Positions 37,002-46,392 are shown, counted from the first letter of the stretch. The stretch is 64,000 nt of DNA from Rhodocyclaceae bacterium (GCA_008080565.1 VIKE01000002.1:79334-143333), one strand, 5' to 3'. A program made the numbers and translations. The notes: generated by a model from the sequence alone, not told the origin.

Positions 37002-39776
37002 ATGAAAATGTCGCGTTCGCTTGTACCGACCGTAATCTCTACGGCCCTTCTGACGATGATGCTGGGCGCCTGTGGTGGCGACTCGCCAGAAAGCCTCATC
37101 TTGTCCAGCAAGGACTATCTAGCCAAAAACGATGCCAAGGCCGCCGTTATCCAGTTGAAAAATGCGCTGCAGAAAAACCCCAACCTTGCCGAAGCCCGCT
37201 TCCTGCTCGGTTCGGCGCTACTTGAAAGCGGTGACGTTGCGGGCGCAGAGGTTGAACTGCGCAAGGCGCTGGAACTCAAACACTCTCCGGATGCCACTAT
37301 CCCTCTGCTGGCTCGCGCCATGTTGGCAGGCGGCAAGGCAAAAAAATTGGCCGATGAGTTTGGCCAGACCAGATTAACTAACGGGGAACCTTTAGCATCC
37401 CTAAACACGACCCTAAGCGCGGCGTATGCATCTCTAGGCAAGCGCGACGTTGCCAGAGCGCTTCTTGCCGAAGCCCTTTCCTCAAGCCCAAATTATGTTC
37501 CTGCGCGATTAGCTGACATTTTGGAAACTGCCGCAAACAATGACCTCGCTGGGGCTCGCTCAAAGCTTGATGCACTATTGAACCAAAACCCGAACAATCC
37601 CGAAGCGCTTCTGATCAAGGGCAACCTTCTCGACTTCGATGGTGACACGGCTGGAGCTCTGGCCCACTATCAGAAAGCCATAGACGCAAAACCCAGCTTT
37701 CTGAATGCTCATTCAGCAGCCATTGGAACTCTCCTCAAGGCAGGCAAGATCGATGAAGCGGCCAAGAAACTCGATGTCTTGAAGAAAATCTCCCCCAAAC
37801 ACCCGCAAGTCTACTTACTTGATGCTCAAATCAACTATCAACGTAAAGACTACAAAACTGCTCGTGAGTCCGTCCAGCAATTGCTGAAGATATCTCCCAA
37901 CAACCCGGGCAACCTCCAGATTGCTGGTGCCATAGAATACCAATTGGGCTCCTACATACAGGCAGAAGCCTATCTGGCCAAGGCTCTGCAGTTAGCACCG
38001 GGGCTCCCGCTGGCCAGGCGCATTCTGGTAGCCAGTCACTTGCGTACAGGCCAATCGGGCAAGGCACTGGAAACCCTTCAACCTGTGCTGGGTCGCATTG
38101 ATCAAGACTCCGCTCTACTCGCTCTTGCCGGCGAAGCCTATTTGCAACAGGGAGACCCCAATAGGGCTGCCGAATACTTTGCCAAAGCCAGCAAATTGGA
38201 ACCGGAGAATGCTGCAAACAAGACATCCCTCGCCTTGGCACATATGGCCCAAGGCAGCTCCGAAATCGCATTTCAGGAGCTGGAACAAATATCTGTTTCT
38301 GACAAAGGCATATCTGCCGATCTGGCGTTGATCGCCGCCCTCCTACGCAGTAATCAACTGGACAAAGCCTTAAAGGCTCTTGATGGCCTAGAGAAGAAAC
38401 AGCCGAATAATCCGGCAACATATAACCTGCGTGCCCGCACTATGCTGGCCAAGAAGGACACGGCGGGAGCCCGCCAAAGCTTCGAAAAAGCCCTTTCGAT
38501 CGACCCAATGTTTTTCCCTGCTGTAGCCAGTCTGGCCACGCTGGATTTGCTCGACAAGAAGCCGGAAGATGCTCGCAGGCGCTTTGAGGCAGTGATCAGT
38601 GCCGACCCCAAGAATATGCAGGCACTACTCGCTTTGGCTGAACTCAAGGCAGCCAACGGCGGCATGTCAGACGAAGTCTCCTCGCTGATCAGCAAAGCAA
38701 TCAGCGCAGCCCCCAGCGAACCGGCTCCCCGACTCGCGCTAATTCAATACTATCTCAAGCTCAAGGAAAACAAGAAGGCGTTGACCGCTGCCAATGAAGC
38801 TACTAGCGCCATCCTGGACAAACCGGAACTGCTTGATGCACTGGGTCGTACCCAACAACTTGCTGGTGATTTCAATCAGGCACAGACCACCTACGGAAAA
38901 CTTGCTTCCCTTCAACCAGCCTCACCATTGCCATTGCTACGCATGGCAGAAATCCAGTTCGCAAATAAAAACAAGGAAGAAGGCATCAAGAACCTCAAGA
39001 AAGCCCTTGAAATCAAGCCAGATATCGTGGAAGCACAGCGCTCACTGATCTTGCTAGCCATGGAAGGCAAGAATACGAAAAGCGCAATCGACATCGCCCG
39101 GATGGTACAAAAGCAGCGACCAAAGGAACCCGTCGGCTATGTGCTGGAAGGCGACATTCACGCATTTGGCAAAGCTTGGCCCGAGGCGATCACTGTTTTT
39201 CGAAGTGGTCTGAAAGTGGTTGCAGCCCCGGAACTCGCCATCAAGCTTCACGGCTCCTTGCTTGCTTCTGGAAACACAGCAGAGGCAGATAAGACAGCTG
39301 GCGCGTGGCTAAAAGACCATCCAAAAGATGTCGCCTTCCGGATGTATTTGGGTGACCGTGCTTCAGCACAAACGAATTTTGCCCAAGCCGTGAATCATTA
39401 CCAGGCAGCATTGGAACTCCAGCCAGATAATGCACTGATACTTAACAATATCGCTTGGGCATCAGGCCGAGTGAAGTCTCCAAAAGCGCTCGAATATGCA
39501 GAAAAGGCCAATCAGCTTGCCCCCAATCAACCTGCATTCATGGACACTCTGGCCATGTTGCTCGCCGACAAGGGAGAAACAGCCAAAGCTGTTGAGCTAC
39601 TCCGCAAAGCGCTAGCATCAGCACCTCAGGCTAGTGCGATTCAGCTAAATCTGGCCAAAGTCCTGATTGCATCAGGCAAGAAGGATGAAGCGCGCAAGGA
39701 GCTGGATGCGCTGGCAACAATGGGCGAAAAATTCCCGAACCAGACCGAAGTCAGCCAGTTGCTCAAATCCCTTTGA
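37002..39776 (+). CDS. prsT: prsT: exosortase A system TPR-repeat lipoprotein
   Basis: A short signal peptide ends in the lipobox LGAC (Cys about 24), so the mature protein is lipid-anchored. Roughly twenty tetratricopeptide repeats follow over the remaining 900 residues (examples: AEARFLLGSALLESGDVAGAE and ALILNNIAWASG). The length of about 924 residues matches PrsT, the large TPR lipoprotein that follows prsK-prsR in exosortase A loci and probably scaffolds secretion or assembly of the exopolysaccharide. GTG 36987 and ATG 37008 are alternative starts. Only 25 bases separate it from prsR, which suggests one transcript. It appears intact. Confidence 0.9.
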   Translation: MKMSRSLVPTVISTALLTMMLGACGGDSPESLILSSKDYLAKNDAKAAVIQLKNALQKNPNLAEARFLLGSALLESGDVAGAEVELRKALELKHSPDATIPLLARAMLAGGKAKKLADEFGQTRLTNGEPLASLNTTLSAAYASLGKRDVARALLAEALSSSPNYVPARLADILETAANNDLAGARSKLDALLNQNPNNPEALLIKGNLLDFDGDTAGALAHYQKAIDAKPSFLNAHSAAIGTLLKAGKIDEAAKKLDVLKKISPKHPQVYLLDAQINYQRKDYKTARESVQQLLKISPNNPGNLQIAGAIEYQLGSYIQAEAYLAKALQLAPGLPLARRILVASHLRTGQSGKALETLQPVLGRIDQDSALLALAGEAYLQQGDPNRAAEYFAKASKLEPENAANKTSLALAHMAQGSSEIAFQELEQISVSDKGISADLALIAALLRSNQLDKALKALDGLEKKQPNNPATYNLRARTMLAKKDTAGARQSFEKALSIDPMFFPAVASLATLDLLDKKPEDARRRFEAVISADPKNMQALLALAELKAANGGMSDEVSSLISKAISAAPSEPAPRLALIQYYLKLKENKKALTAANEATSAILDKPELLDALGRTQQLAGDFNQAQTTYGKLASLQPASPLPLLRMAEIQFANKNKEEGIKNLKKALEIKPDIVEAQRSLILLAMEGKNTKSAIDIARMVQKQRPKEPVGYVLEGDIHAFGKAWPEAITVFRSGLKVVAAPELAIKLHGSLLASGNTAEADKTAGAWLKDHPKDVAFRMYLGDRASAQTNFAQAVNHYQAALELQPDNALILNNIAWASGRVKSPKALEYAEKANQLAPNQPAFMDTLAMLLADKGETAKAVELLRKALASAPQASAIQLNLAKVLIASGKKDEARKELDALATMGEKFPNQTEVSQLLKSL

Positions 39777-39819
39777 TATTGATTTTCGGAATTTTTTTTA
39801 GATAGATACAGGATTCATC

Positions 39820-41100
39820 ATGACAACAATTGCTGTAGTAGGTCTGGGATATGTCGGGTTGCCGCTGGCAGTGGAATTCGGTAAGAAATTCCGGACGATC
39901 GGCTTTGACCTCTCACAAGCAAAAATTGACAGCTACAAACACTACATCGACCCAACGGGCGAAGTTAGCACCGAAGACCTCAAGTCGGCGACTCAGCTAA
40001 CAGTCTCCACCGATGCAAGCACCCTGCGCGAGGCAGATTTCGTCATCGTAGCTGTACCTACGCCGGTAGACGATGCACATCAGCCAGATTTCAGCCCGCT
40101 CGTCGGCTCTTCAACGACAGTTGGCCGCAACCTTAAACAGGGTGCCATCGTGGTGTATGAATCGACAGTCTACCCTGGAGCAACCGAAGAGGTCTGCATC
40201 CCGATTCTCGAAAGAGAGTCCGGCAAGACCTGGAAAACTGATTTCTTCGTCGGCTATTCGCCCGAACGTATCAATCCGGGTGACAAGGAGCGCACTGTCA
40301 CCAAGATCGTCAAGGTGGTGTCTGGAGACACGCCAGCCACGCTTGATAAGGTCAAAGAGATCTACGGTAGCGTAATCACAGCGGGGGTCTACGCAGCGTC
40401 CAATATCAAGGTTGCTGAAGCAGCCAAAGTCATCGAAAATACCCAGCGAGACCTCAACATTGCACTGATGAACGAACTGGCGATCATTTTCGACAAGATC
40501 GGCATCGACACGCTTGAAGTGCTCCAAGCAGCCGGCACCAAGTGGAATTTTCTACCGTTCCGTCCCGGCCTGGTTGGTGGCCATTGCATAGGCGTAGACC
40601 CCTACTATCTGACGCACAAGGCCCAGAAGCTTGGTTATCATCCGGAAGTCATCCTGGCCGGGCGGCGCATTAATGATGGCATGGGCAAGTTCGTCGCCGA
40701 GCAGACTATCAAGATGCTTGTCGGTGCCGGCCACCCGATCAAGGATCAGCCGATCATCGTGCTAGGCCTGACCTTCAAGGAAGACTGTCCCGACCTTCGC
40801 AATTCCCGAGTTATCGATGTAATTCGAGAACTTCAATCCTACGGTGCCACGGTAGTAGTACATGACCCGGTTGCTGATACTGCTGAGGCCCATCATGAAT
40901 ATGGCGTTGACCTTGTCAATTGGGAAAGTCTGCCCAAGGCTTCCGCTATTGTTGTTGCGGTCAATCACAAACAGTACAAGGCCCTTACAACCGGTCAATT
41001 CACAGCTAAACTGAAACCGAATGGCGTGATTACCGACGTCAAGAGTATGTTGGACTACAACGCTTTCGTGGGTACCGGTGTAACGGTCTGGCGTTTGTAA
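39820..41100 (+). CDS. Nucleotide-sugar 6-dehydrogenase (TviB/WbpO-like, UDP-HexNAc)
   Basis: IAVVGLGYVGLPLAVEFG is the NAD-binding Rossmann loop of UDP-sugar dehydrogenases. GSSTTVGRNLKQGAIVVYEST, the central YSPERINPGD, and GLVGGHCIGVDPYYL (the catalytic cysteine loop) are all present, and GLTFKEDCPDLRNSR closes the third domain. The 426-residue protein is closest in feel to TviB/WbpO, which oxidise UDP-GlcNAc or UDP-GalNAc to the uronic acid. It would supply an acidic sugar to the exopolysaccharide, in line with the ATP-grasp and asparagine-synthase-like genes that could amidate such acids. Confidence 0.9.
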   Translation: MTTIAVVGLGYVGLPLAVEFGKKFRTIGFDLSQAKIDSYKHYIDPTGEVSTEDLKSATQLTVSTDASTLREADFVIVAVPTPVDDAHQPDFSPLVGSSTTVGRNLKQGAIVVYESTVYPGATEEVCIPILERESGKTWKTDFFVGYSPERINPGDKERTVTKIVKVVSGDTPATLDKVKEIYGSVITAGVYAASNIKVAEAAKVIENTQRDLNIALMNELAIIFDKIGIDTLEVLQAAGTKWNFLPFRPGLVGGHCIGVDPYYLTHKAQKLGYHPEVILAGRRINDGMGKFVAEQTIKMLVGAGHPIKDQPIIVLGLTFKEDCPDLRNSRVIDVIRELQSYGATVVVHDPVADTAEAHHEYGVDLVNWESLPKASAIVVAVNHKQYKALTTGQFTAKLKPNGVITDVKSMLDYNAFVGTGVTVWRL

Positions 41101-41110
41101 GGGGAAGTTG

Positions 41111-42019
41111 ATGAAGCACTCAAGGATTACTACCGCTGCACCTTTCCCTTGGGCGCTTTGCGCACTGATTGTTGCCAGCATGTTTTACAAGCCAGCTATC
41201 GCCGACACCAAAGCAATCAAAGAACAGGCGATGGCGTTGCGCAATGAAGCGAAATCATTTGAACATGGTGATGGCACCCCACGAAACCCTGCAAAGGCAG
41301 TCGAGCTTTATTGTGAGGCAGCACGACTCGGCGACGTTGAGGCGCAGTACAACCTTGGTTGGATGTACGCTATGGGTCGTGGCATAGAACGTGACGATGC
41401 AACAGCGGCTCTCTTCTTCACGATGGCGGCCCAACAAGGCGATATGCTCGCTGAGCGTATGCTTCGCCAGGTCGGCACACCGATCACCAAAGCTCCAGCC
41501 TGCCTCTCGGATCCAGAGCTGAACGACACTGACGGTGATGACATCGTCGCCAAGGCAACACCGGAACATCGCAAGGTGATGGATCTTGTTCAGAAGTTAG
41601 CTCCCGAATACGGTGTTTATCCGCGCTTGGCCATGGCCATCATTCGCGCTGAGTCGAATTTCAACCCAGAAGCCATCTCGCCCAAGAATGCCCAGGGCCT
41701 GATGCAATTGATTCCCGAAACCGCAGAACGCTTCAACGTCAAAAAGCCCTTTGATCCCGAGCAAAATATTCGCGGAGGACTCGCCTATCTGCGATGGCTG
41801 CTGGCCTATTTCGAGGGCAATATCCCATTGGTAGCCGCAGCCTATAATGCAGGTGAGGGCGCAGTAAACCGCTACGCTGGTGTTCCACCCTACGCAGAGA
41901 CCAAAGGCTACGTGAAGCGCATCCGCGAGATATTCAAACGCGAGGATCATCCATTTGATCCTGGCGTGACGAGCCCCTCACCAGAATTACCCAAAATTAT
42001 CTCACGCAGGTTGATGTGA
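41111..42019 (+). CDS. Lytic transglycosylase with N-terminal Sel1 repeats
   Basis: After a signal peptide (LIVASMFYKPAIA) come two Sel1-type repeats (VELYCEAARLGDVEAQYNLG, then AALFFTMAAQQGDMLA). A C-terminal SLT domain begins at about residue 155, with the catalytic Glu in IIRAESNFNPEAISPKNAQG, then GLMQLIPETA and AAYNAGEGAV. Such enzymes cut peptidoglycan to open a path for envelope machines. Its place after prsT and the sugar dehydrogenase suggests that it helps build the exopolysaccharide export apparatus. TTG 41108 is an alternative start. The stop overlaps the GTG start of the protease gene. Confidence 0.9.
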   Translation: MKHSRITTAAPFPWALCALIVASMFYKPAIADTKAIKEQAMALRNEAKSFEHGDGTPRNPAKAVELYCEAARLGDVEAQYNLGWMYAMGRGIERDDATAALFFTMAAQQGDMLAERMLRQVGTPITKAPACLSDPELNDTDGDDIVAKATPEHRKVMDLVQKLAPEYGVYPRLAMAIIRAESNFNPEAISPKNAQGLMQLIPETAERFNVKKPFDPEQNIRGGLAYLRWLLAYFEGNIPLVAAAYNAGEGAVNRYAGVPPYAETKGYVKRIREIFKREDHPFDPGVTSPSPELPKIISRRLM

Positions 42020-42780
42020 GGTGGTTGGCCGGAATTTGCCGATGTTTATTGGCCGGTCAGGCTATTCTTGGGACAATCGCATCTGCAGCCGATCTTACCG
42101 ACACCATTGAGCGGATCAAACCGTCAATCGTCGTCGTGGGTACCTACAAAAATACTAGCAGTCCCCAGTTTGTCATGCGTGGTACCGGATTCGTGGTTGG
42201 CTACGGAAATCTGGTAGCTACCAACGCACATGTGCTAACAGAAATCAATGGCCCAGACGCGCCCGCCTTGGTAATCCGGGCGCGGACCGCGAATGGTGAG
42301 CCGCAGATTCGGCGAGCTTTGCTGGCTAGTCTGGACAAAGAGCACGATCTCGCTGTTTTACGCATAGAAGGATCTGCCTTGCCGGCAATGAAACTCGGAA
42401 ACTCTGATCAGGTGCGCGAGGGGCAGTCCATTGCTTTTACTGGCTTTCCACTTGGAGGTGCCCTAGGCTTTTCTCCTGTTACCCACCGCGGCATTGTGTC
42501 GTCAGTAACCCCAATTGCACTGCCCGGTGGAAATGCCCAGCAGATCAACGAAAAGCTGATCCGCAAGATCAGAAGCGGAACGTTCAACATCTTGCAGCTT
42601 GATGCTACAGCCTATCCAGGCAATAGTGGTAGCCCAGTCTACGATACCGAGACAGGCGAAACTCTCGGTGTCATTAACATGGTATTCATAAAAGGCACGC
42701 GCGAGGCGGCGTTGAATCAGCCATCGGGAATCAGCTATGCAATCCCGGTGAACTACCTCCTGGAGTTGCTAAAACAATAA
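42016..42780 (+). CDS. Trypsin-like serine protease (S1 family, exported)
   Basis: The 254-residue protein has a short N-terminal hydrophobic stretch likely to act as a signal peptide (CLLAGQAILGTIASAA). It carries a complete catalytic triad: His in LVATNAHVL, Asp in KEHDLAVLRI and Ser in AYPGNSGSPVYD. The layout resembles HtrA-type proteases without a PDZ domain. GTG 42016 overlaps the transglycosylase TGA, so it is likely translated from the same message. It may process or degrade periplasmic proteins of the exopolysaccharide apparatus; no substrate can be named. Confidence 0.87.
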   Translation: MRWLAGICRCLLAGQAILGTIASAADLTDTIERIKPSIVVVGTYKNTSSPQFVMRGTGFVVGYGNLVATNAHVLTEINGPDAPALVIRARTANGEPQIRRALLASLDKEHDLAVLRIEGSALPAMKLGNSDQVREGQSIAFTGFPLGGALGFSPVTHRGIVSSVTPIALPGGNAQQINEKLIRKIRSGTFNILQLDATAYPGNSGSPVYDTETGETLGVINMVFIKGTREAALNQPSGISYAIPVNYLLELLKQ

Positions 42781-43101
42781 GGTATCCGTAGCCCAATCAG
42801 ACCTACAACCGTCCCTCCTGTTTTGCACACCAAAGGCTGGCTTTCTGAGAAGTATTTCCTCACCGCTATTGCATATGCACTTTAGACTTCAAACAATACA
42901 GTCGTTTATTCCTACGTAACTTATGTGTCGGAAAATTTTACACGCCCACTGACGAGAGGCTGTTCTATCCTGTAAATATTCGTAGAATACCGCGCCAATA
43001 CTGGGTCCATAGCCAAAACATAAAAGCCGGCTTGAATTTTGCTTTTTAGTTATGCATATAAACCTATGACCCAGAACACCTAGGTCATCAGCAAAAGTAA
43101 T
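42781..43101. other. AT-rich intergenic region before the HPr-rel-A cassette
   Basis: No reading frame of note is present in these 321 bases. A possible sigma-70 promoter has TTGAAT at 43032-43037 and CATATA at 43055-43060, 17 bases apart. A short inverted repeat, ATGACC (43066-43071) with GGTCAT (43083-43088), lies between it and the start codon and could be an operator. The base composition is lower in GC than in the preceding genes, which marks the edge of a distinct cassette. Confidence 0.4.
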
Positions 43102-43866
43102 ATGGAGCAAAAAATGCTGCAAGATAAAAATACCGGGTCACACGAGCCCAATATGCAAAACGATTCAGACAGCGCCTCCAGCGTAGAGGCCGTTAGGTCA
43201 CGTCGGAAATTCGTTGTTAGTGCAACAGCTGCCCCCGTCCTCATGACGGTTGCGGGAAGGTCCGCATTGGCGTGCCAAACGGTCCCCAAAGGGCTTTCAT
43301 TTGCCGCTTGGTGCTCGGTAAACCCAAAAGGGAAGAGTACTCAGAGCACATGCGTTTCCCATACCGTTTCTGGTCACACACCATGCAAACCGCCATACGC
43401 TTGGACCCCAAAGAAAACGGGAACGTGCTTTGAAGTGGCTTGGCCGGACCATCCGGAATGCAAGCCCTTTACATCTTGCAAGCAACGCTATACCGATAGA
43501 AGAGGCAAAACCGCCTATCGGGATAAATCATGGGCAGGACCTAGCGGAACCTACCAAGACATGTGCCATCACTTCACCGAAACTTCGCTCACAGATGCCG
43601 GTTGGAATACAGGAACAAAGCTCTCTTGGCTTGATGGCAGTCGCTCGATTGCCAAGATTTTGATTGACGAATCACGGGTTCCTGGAAGCACTGGTAATAA
43701 AGCCGAGTTTTGTGCGGCTTGGCTCAATGCTCACAAATACCCCGGAACCTATGCACTCAAGCCAGAACATGTCCGAGAGTTGTGCGCCACTGGGAAAATC
43801 GGAACAGGTGGTTATGTTTTAACCCCTGAGGAATGCAAAGCGTTCTTGGAACAGACCCGCGCCTAA
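43102..43866 (+). CDS. Cysteine-rich exported protein with Tat-like signal, HPr-rel-A cassette
   Basis: The N-terminus has an unusual 30-residue acidic lead (SHEPNMQNDSDSASSVEAV) followed by RSRRKFVVSATAAPVLMTVAG and an ALA-type cleavage site. This is a twin-arginine-like signal (SRRKF). The mature part of about 200 residues holds eleven Cys, among them PPYAWTPKKTGTCFEV and PECKPFTSCKQRY, which suggests disulfides or metal binding. I recognise no domain. It is followed almost at once by the PqqD-like gene and then by the HprK-related kinase gene, so it is a candidate substrate or partner of that system. ATG 43114 is a possible later start. Confidence 0.7.
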   Translation: MEQKMLQDKNTGSHEPNMQNDSDSASSVEAVRSRRKFVVSATAAPVLMTVAGRSALACQTVPKGLSFAAWCSVNPKGKSTQSTCVSHTVSGHTPCKPPYAWTPKKTGTCFEVAWPDHPECKPFTSCKQRYTDRRGKTAYRDKSWAGPSGTYQDMCHHFTETSLTDAGWNTGTKLSWLDGSRSIAKILIDESRVPGSTGNKAEFCAAWLNAHKYPGTYALKPEHVRELCATGKIGTGGYVLTPEECKAFLEQTRA

Positions 43867-43867
43867 A

Positions 43868-44119
43868 TTGAGCCAAGAGCAGTTGGCCCCCAGGCTTTCG
43901 GGACGAGCAGACTGCTTAGCCGTCACGTTTGACAGCGAGGCCGAGACAGTTCTCCTTCTGCCAAACTCAGGAGAGGTATTGCTTTGTGCCACTCAAGCCT
44001 GGGAGGAGGTAGTCAACTCCGGTATTTTTTCAAATAGCTCAGCAGAAGGGTTGGAGTTATCTGCTGATGCCGAAAATCTGCTGGCTACGCTTGATCGCTT
44101 AGGTATTGATCTCGGGTAA
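43868..44119 (+). CDS. PqqD-like small protein of the HPr-rel-A system
   Basis: The 83-residue product reads as a PqqD-family winged-helix-like chaperone. CLAVTFDSEAETVLLLPNSG matches the beta-hairpin that binds leader peptides in PqqD, and LLATLDRLGIDL is the C-terminal helix. TTG 43868 is the only start available close to the preceding TAA. In RiPP systems PqqD domains hand a precursor to a modifying enzyme. Here the following gene encodes an HprK-related kinase, an arrangement that has been named the HPr-rel-A system, whose function is undetermined. No radical SAM protein is nearby. Confidence 0.68.
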   Translation: MSQEQLAPRLSGRADCLAVTFDSEAETVLLLPNSGEVLLCATQAWEEVVNSGIFSNSSAEGLELSADAENLLATLDRLGIDLG

Positions 44120-44157
44120 TTCTTTTCGAGACCGCGTTTTCTGGTCACAATGCACTC

Positions 44158-45072
44158 ATGCCATCTAATTTACTGAGTGCATTCACACTCGATTCGATCA
44201 CCGACGCTCTATCTCAAGAAGGCTTGGTGCTAGACGTCACTTCATATCGCTGCCGAATCCGTTCAGATCTCGCAGCAGCCTTAGCTAAACCGCTCCTATT
44301 GCTTTACCAGGACTACCCCGCCTACCTCGAGCATTCGGGGTTCATTGACTTTGACATCGAACTCAATAGCAAGCGTACAGGGTGGCTTGAGAAAAATGTC
44401 GAGTTTAGTTGGGACGGACAGACCCCTTTTCCGGCCCTGCCCTTGAATCAGGTTCATCCCCTCTTTGAGTGGGGATTGAATTGGTGCATATCGACACTCG
44501 CCGGTGAAGATATCGTCATTCACGCGGCCGTTCTGGAGCGAAACGGAGGAGCTCTAGTGCTCCCGGGCGACCCAGGCTCCGGAAAAAGCACGCTATGCGC
44601 TGCACTCTGTCTTTCCGGATGGCGCCTGCTCTCAGATGAACTAACGATCATTTCACCAATAACTGGCCAGGTCCGGCCCATGCCTCGCCCAATCAGCCTC
44701 AAGGACGCATCAATTGGCATTATTCAATCGCGTTTTCCGGATGCGACGATCACTACACCAATTGGCGACACACGCAAGGGTGACATCGCTTACGTGCGCC
44801 CGCCAGTAGCGGCTATCCACCGGTGGTCGGATGAAGTTCCCATTCGACACGTCATTTTTCCGCGATATTCTGCCGCGTCCCCTCTCGACTCTTTCGTACT
44901 TACGAAGGCCAGAATGCTTTCAAAACTTCTGGACAATACATTCAATATCGGAGTTTTCGGAACATCCGGTTTTGCCGCACTTGCTGAAGCTGTCGTCGAC
45001 TCGATAGGTTACGAGGTCAAATATGGCGACTTGTCGGAAGTCGCAGGATGGATAGATACGACATGCCGGTAA
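44158..45072 (+). CDS. HprK-related kinase A
   Basis: GALVLPGDPGSGKSTLCAAL (residues 131-150) is a P-loop like that of HPr kinase/phosphorylase, and WRLLSDELTII supplies the acidic pair near the gamma phosphate. RPISLKDASI and VPIRHVIFPRYS follow at the spacing of HprK-like proteins. The 304-residue protein lacks the HprK N-terminal domain and instead has a 120-residue unfamiliar lead. It sits between the PqqD-like and the nucleotidyltransferase-family genes and overlaps the latter. It probably phosphorylates a protein or peptide, perhaps the cysteine-rich product encoded upstream; this is inference. Confidence 0.82.
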   Translation: MPSNLLSAFTLDSITDALSQEGLVLDVTSYRCRIRSDLAAALAKPLLLLYQDYPAYLEHSGFIDFDIELNSKRTGWLEKNVEFSWDGQTPFPALPLNQVHPLFEWGLNWCISTLAGEDIVIHAAVLERNGGALVLPGDPGSGKSTLCAALCLSGWRLLSDELTIISPITGQVRPMPRPISLKDASIGIIQSRFPDATITTPIGDTRKGDIAYVRPPVAAIHRWSDEVPIRHVIFPRYSAASPLDSFVLTKARMLSKLLDNTFNIGVFGTSGFAALAEAVVDSIGYEVKYGDLSEVAGWIDTTCR

Positions 45073-46103
45073 GCCGCTTGCCAACCATATTGGGAAACCC
45101 AACTGGGATTAGCCGCATCAGTGGAGAGCAATGGAACGCAATCCTTCTACATTCAAGAAAAACTCAAAGTTTGGGACAACTGGCCTCGCGACTAGACTCA
45201 GCGGGTTTTCTCAACGAGGTTCCGCCAGCAGTACTCAGGCACCTTAATCTGGCGAGAACGACAGCCCAACGTCGTGCTGATGCAGCCCGTTGGGAAATTG
45301 ATGTCATTCGCCGAGCGATACACCCCGGCACGCCGGTCATACTTCTTAAAGGCTGCGCCTATCTGGTGGCCAATGACCCGAATGCAGACGGACGTCTTTT
45401 TTCTGACATTGACATTCTTGTGCCTCGCGCATCTCTGGGAAAAGCAGAGGCTGCCCTGACTGCTGCAGGCTGGATGCCCAGTACCGTCGATGCCTACGAC
45501 CAGCACTACTATCGCGATTGGTCACACGAGGTTCCACCCATGGAGCATGTCCGTAGACATACCGTTGTGGACCTTCACCACGCGATTAATCCCCCCATAT
45601 CGCGCTATAGCATCCCCACTGAGTCACTACTGGAGCACCTGGAAGAGATTGCCCCTGGAATACACATTCTGGGCTCAGCAGATCGCGTAATTCACTGTGC
45701 GATCCACTTGCTTCAGGAGGGGGAAGCAAGCAAGGTTTTCAGAGATCTCTATGACCTCTTCCTTCTTATTGAAACCAACTACCCCAAGGGGACCAAACGA
45801 GATGAGTTGTATGCTCGCGCCGAAACGCTTGGACTTCGTCGACTAGTTTCCGCGGCTATCAACGCAGCTGAAGTAGTTTTCCAAACGGAGACTACTTCTT
45901 CCCCCTCCACGTGGCTTGCGAAGATACTCATTGCGGTAGCATCCGGGAGCTCACCACAAACGGGGAACTCTTACTCTATTCAAATCAGCCGTTTTGCCCT
46001 GCTCGCTCAATCGCACTGGATGAAAATGCCGCTGGGCATACTAATTCCGCATCTGTTAAGAAAAACACTTCTGGCGTTCATTCCGAATCGTGACCCCAGT
46101 TAG
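45063..46103 (+). CDS. Nucleotidyltransferase family protein (NTP_transf_5-like)
   Basis: The core reads VILLKGCAYLVANDPNADG, then RLFSDIDILVPRASL, giving the G-x-S/R...D-x-D pattern of the minimal nucleotidyltransferase fold. HTVVDLHHAINPP provides the later acidic residue. These proteins occur with HprK-related kinases and in lasso-peptide-like clusters. ATG 45048 lies 15 bases upstream and is an alternative start; both overlap the kinase gene. As the last gene of the cassette it may nucleotidylate a small molecule or protein. Length (about 346 residues) is normal. Confidence 0.82.
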   Translation: MPVSRLPTILGNPTGISRISGEQWNAILLHSRKTQSLGQLASRLDSAGFLNEVPPAVLRHLNLARTTAQRRADAARWEIDVIRRAIHPGTPVILLKGCAYLVANDPNADGRLFSDIDILVPRASLGKAEAALTAAGWMPSTVDAYDQHYYRDWSHEVPPMEHVRRHTVVDLHHAINPPISRYSIPTESLLEHLEEIAPGIHILGSADRVIHCAIHLLQEGEASKVFRDLYDLFLLIETNYPKGTKRDELYARAETLGLRRLVSAAINAAEVVFQTETTSSPSTWLAKILIAVASGSSPQTGNSYSIQISRFALLAQSHWMKMPLGILIPHLLRKTLLAFIPNRDPS

Positions 46104-46262
46104 GTAAAAGAAAGAACTTGGGCACATGCCAACGAAACGGAGTGATTTCCGCTCACCGAATTCCTTGTCGACCAGGTAGTGCACCTGCTCACGTCGTGAT
46201 GGTGCACTCACCACATTTTTCGCAAGACCGAAAAAATTGACCAAGGACTTGGTATTTATCAT
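46056..46262 (-). CDS. Possible small protein (68 residues), unknown
   Basis: The minus strand between the cassette and the DUF2917 gene holds a short frame, MINTKSLVNFFGLAKNV and onward, preceded by a good ribosome site (AAGGAA about eight bases before ATG at 46262). It overlaps the 3' end of the nucleotidyltransferase gene by 48 bases. The first half is basic and resembles small regulatory proteins of the DUF1127 size class, but the match is weak. It may be spurious or a decayed gene. Confidence 0.3.
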   Translation of the reverse strand: MINTKSLVNFFGLAKNVVSAPSRREQVHYLVDKEFGERKSLRFVGMCPSSFFYLTGVTIRNERQKCFS

Positions 46263-46392
46263 TTTCACATTCCTTTTTCGAATGTTACTGCTCAATAAAG
46301 TCGATTGAGCTGCAAAAGAACCCAACGTAACGTAATTCCTCAGTCCGGCAACTCCTACCCTCCGGGATATCAGCCGAATTTTGGGGAATATC

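Noticed and set aside
1..42780. Exosortase (epsH/xrtA) or PEP-CTERM substrate genes
   Set aside because: They were looked for because of the associated genes, but no exosortase motif or PEP-CTERM tail was seen in any product.
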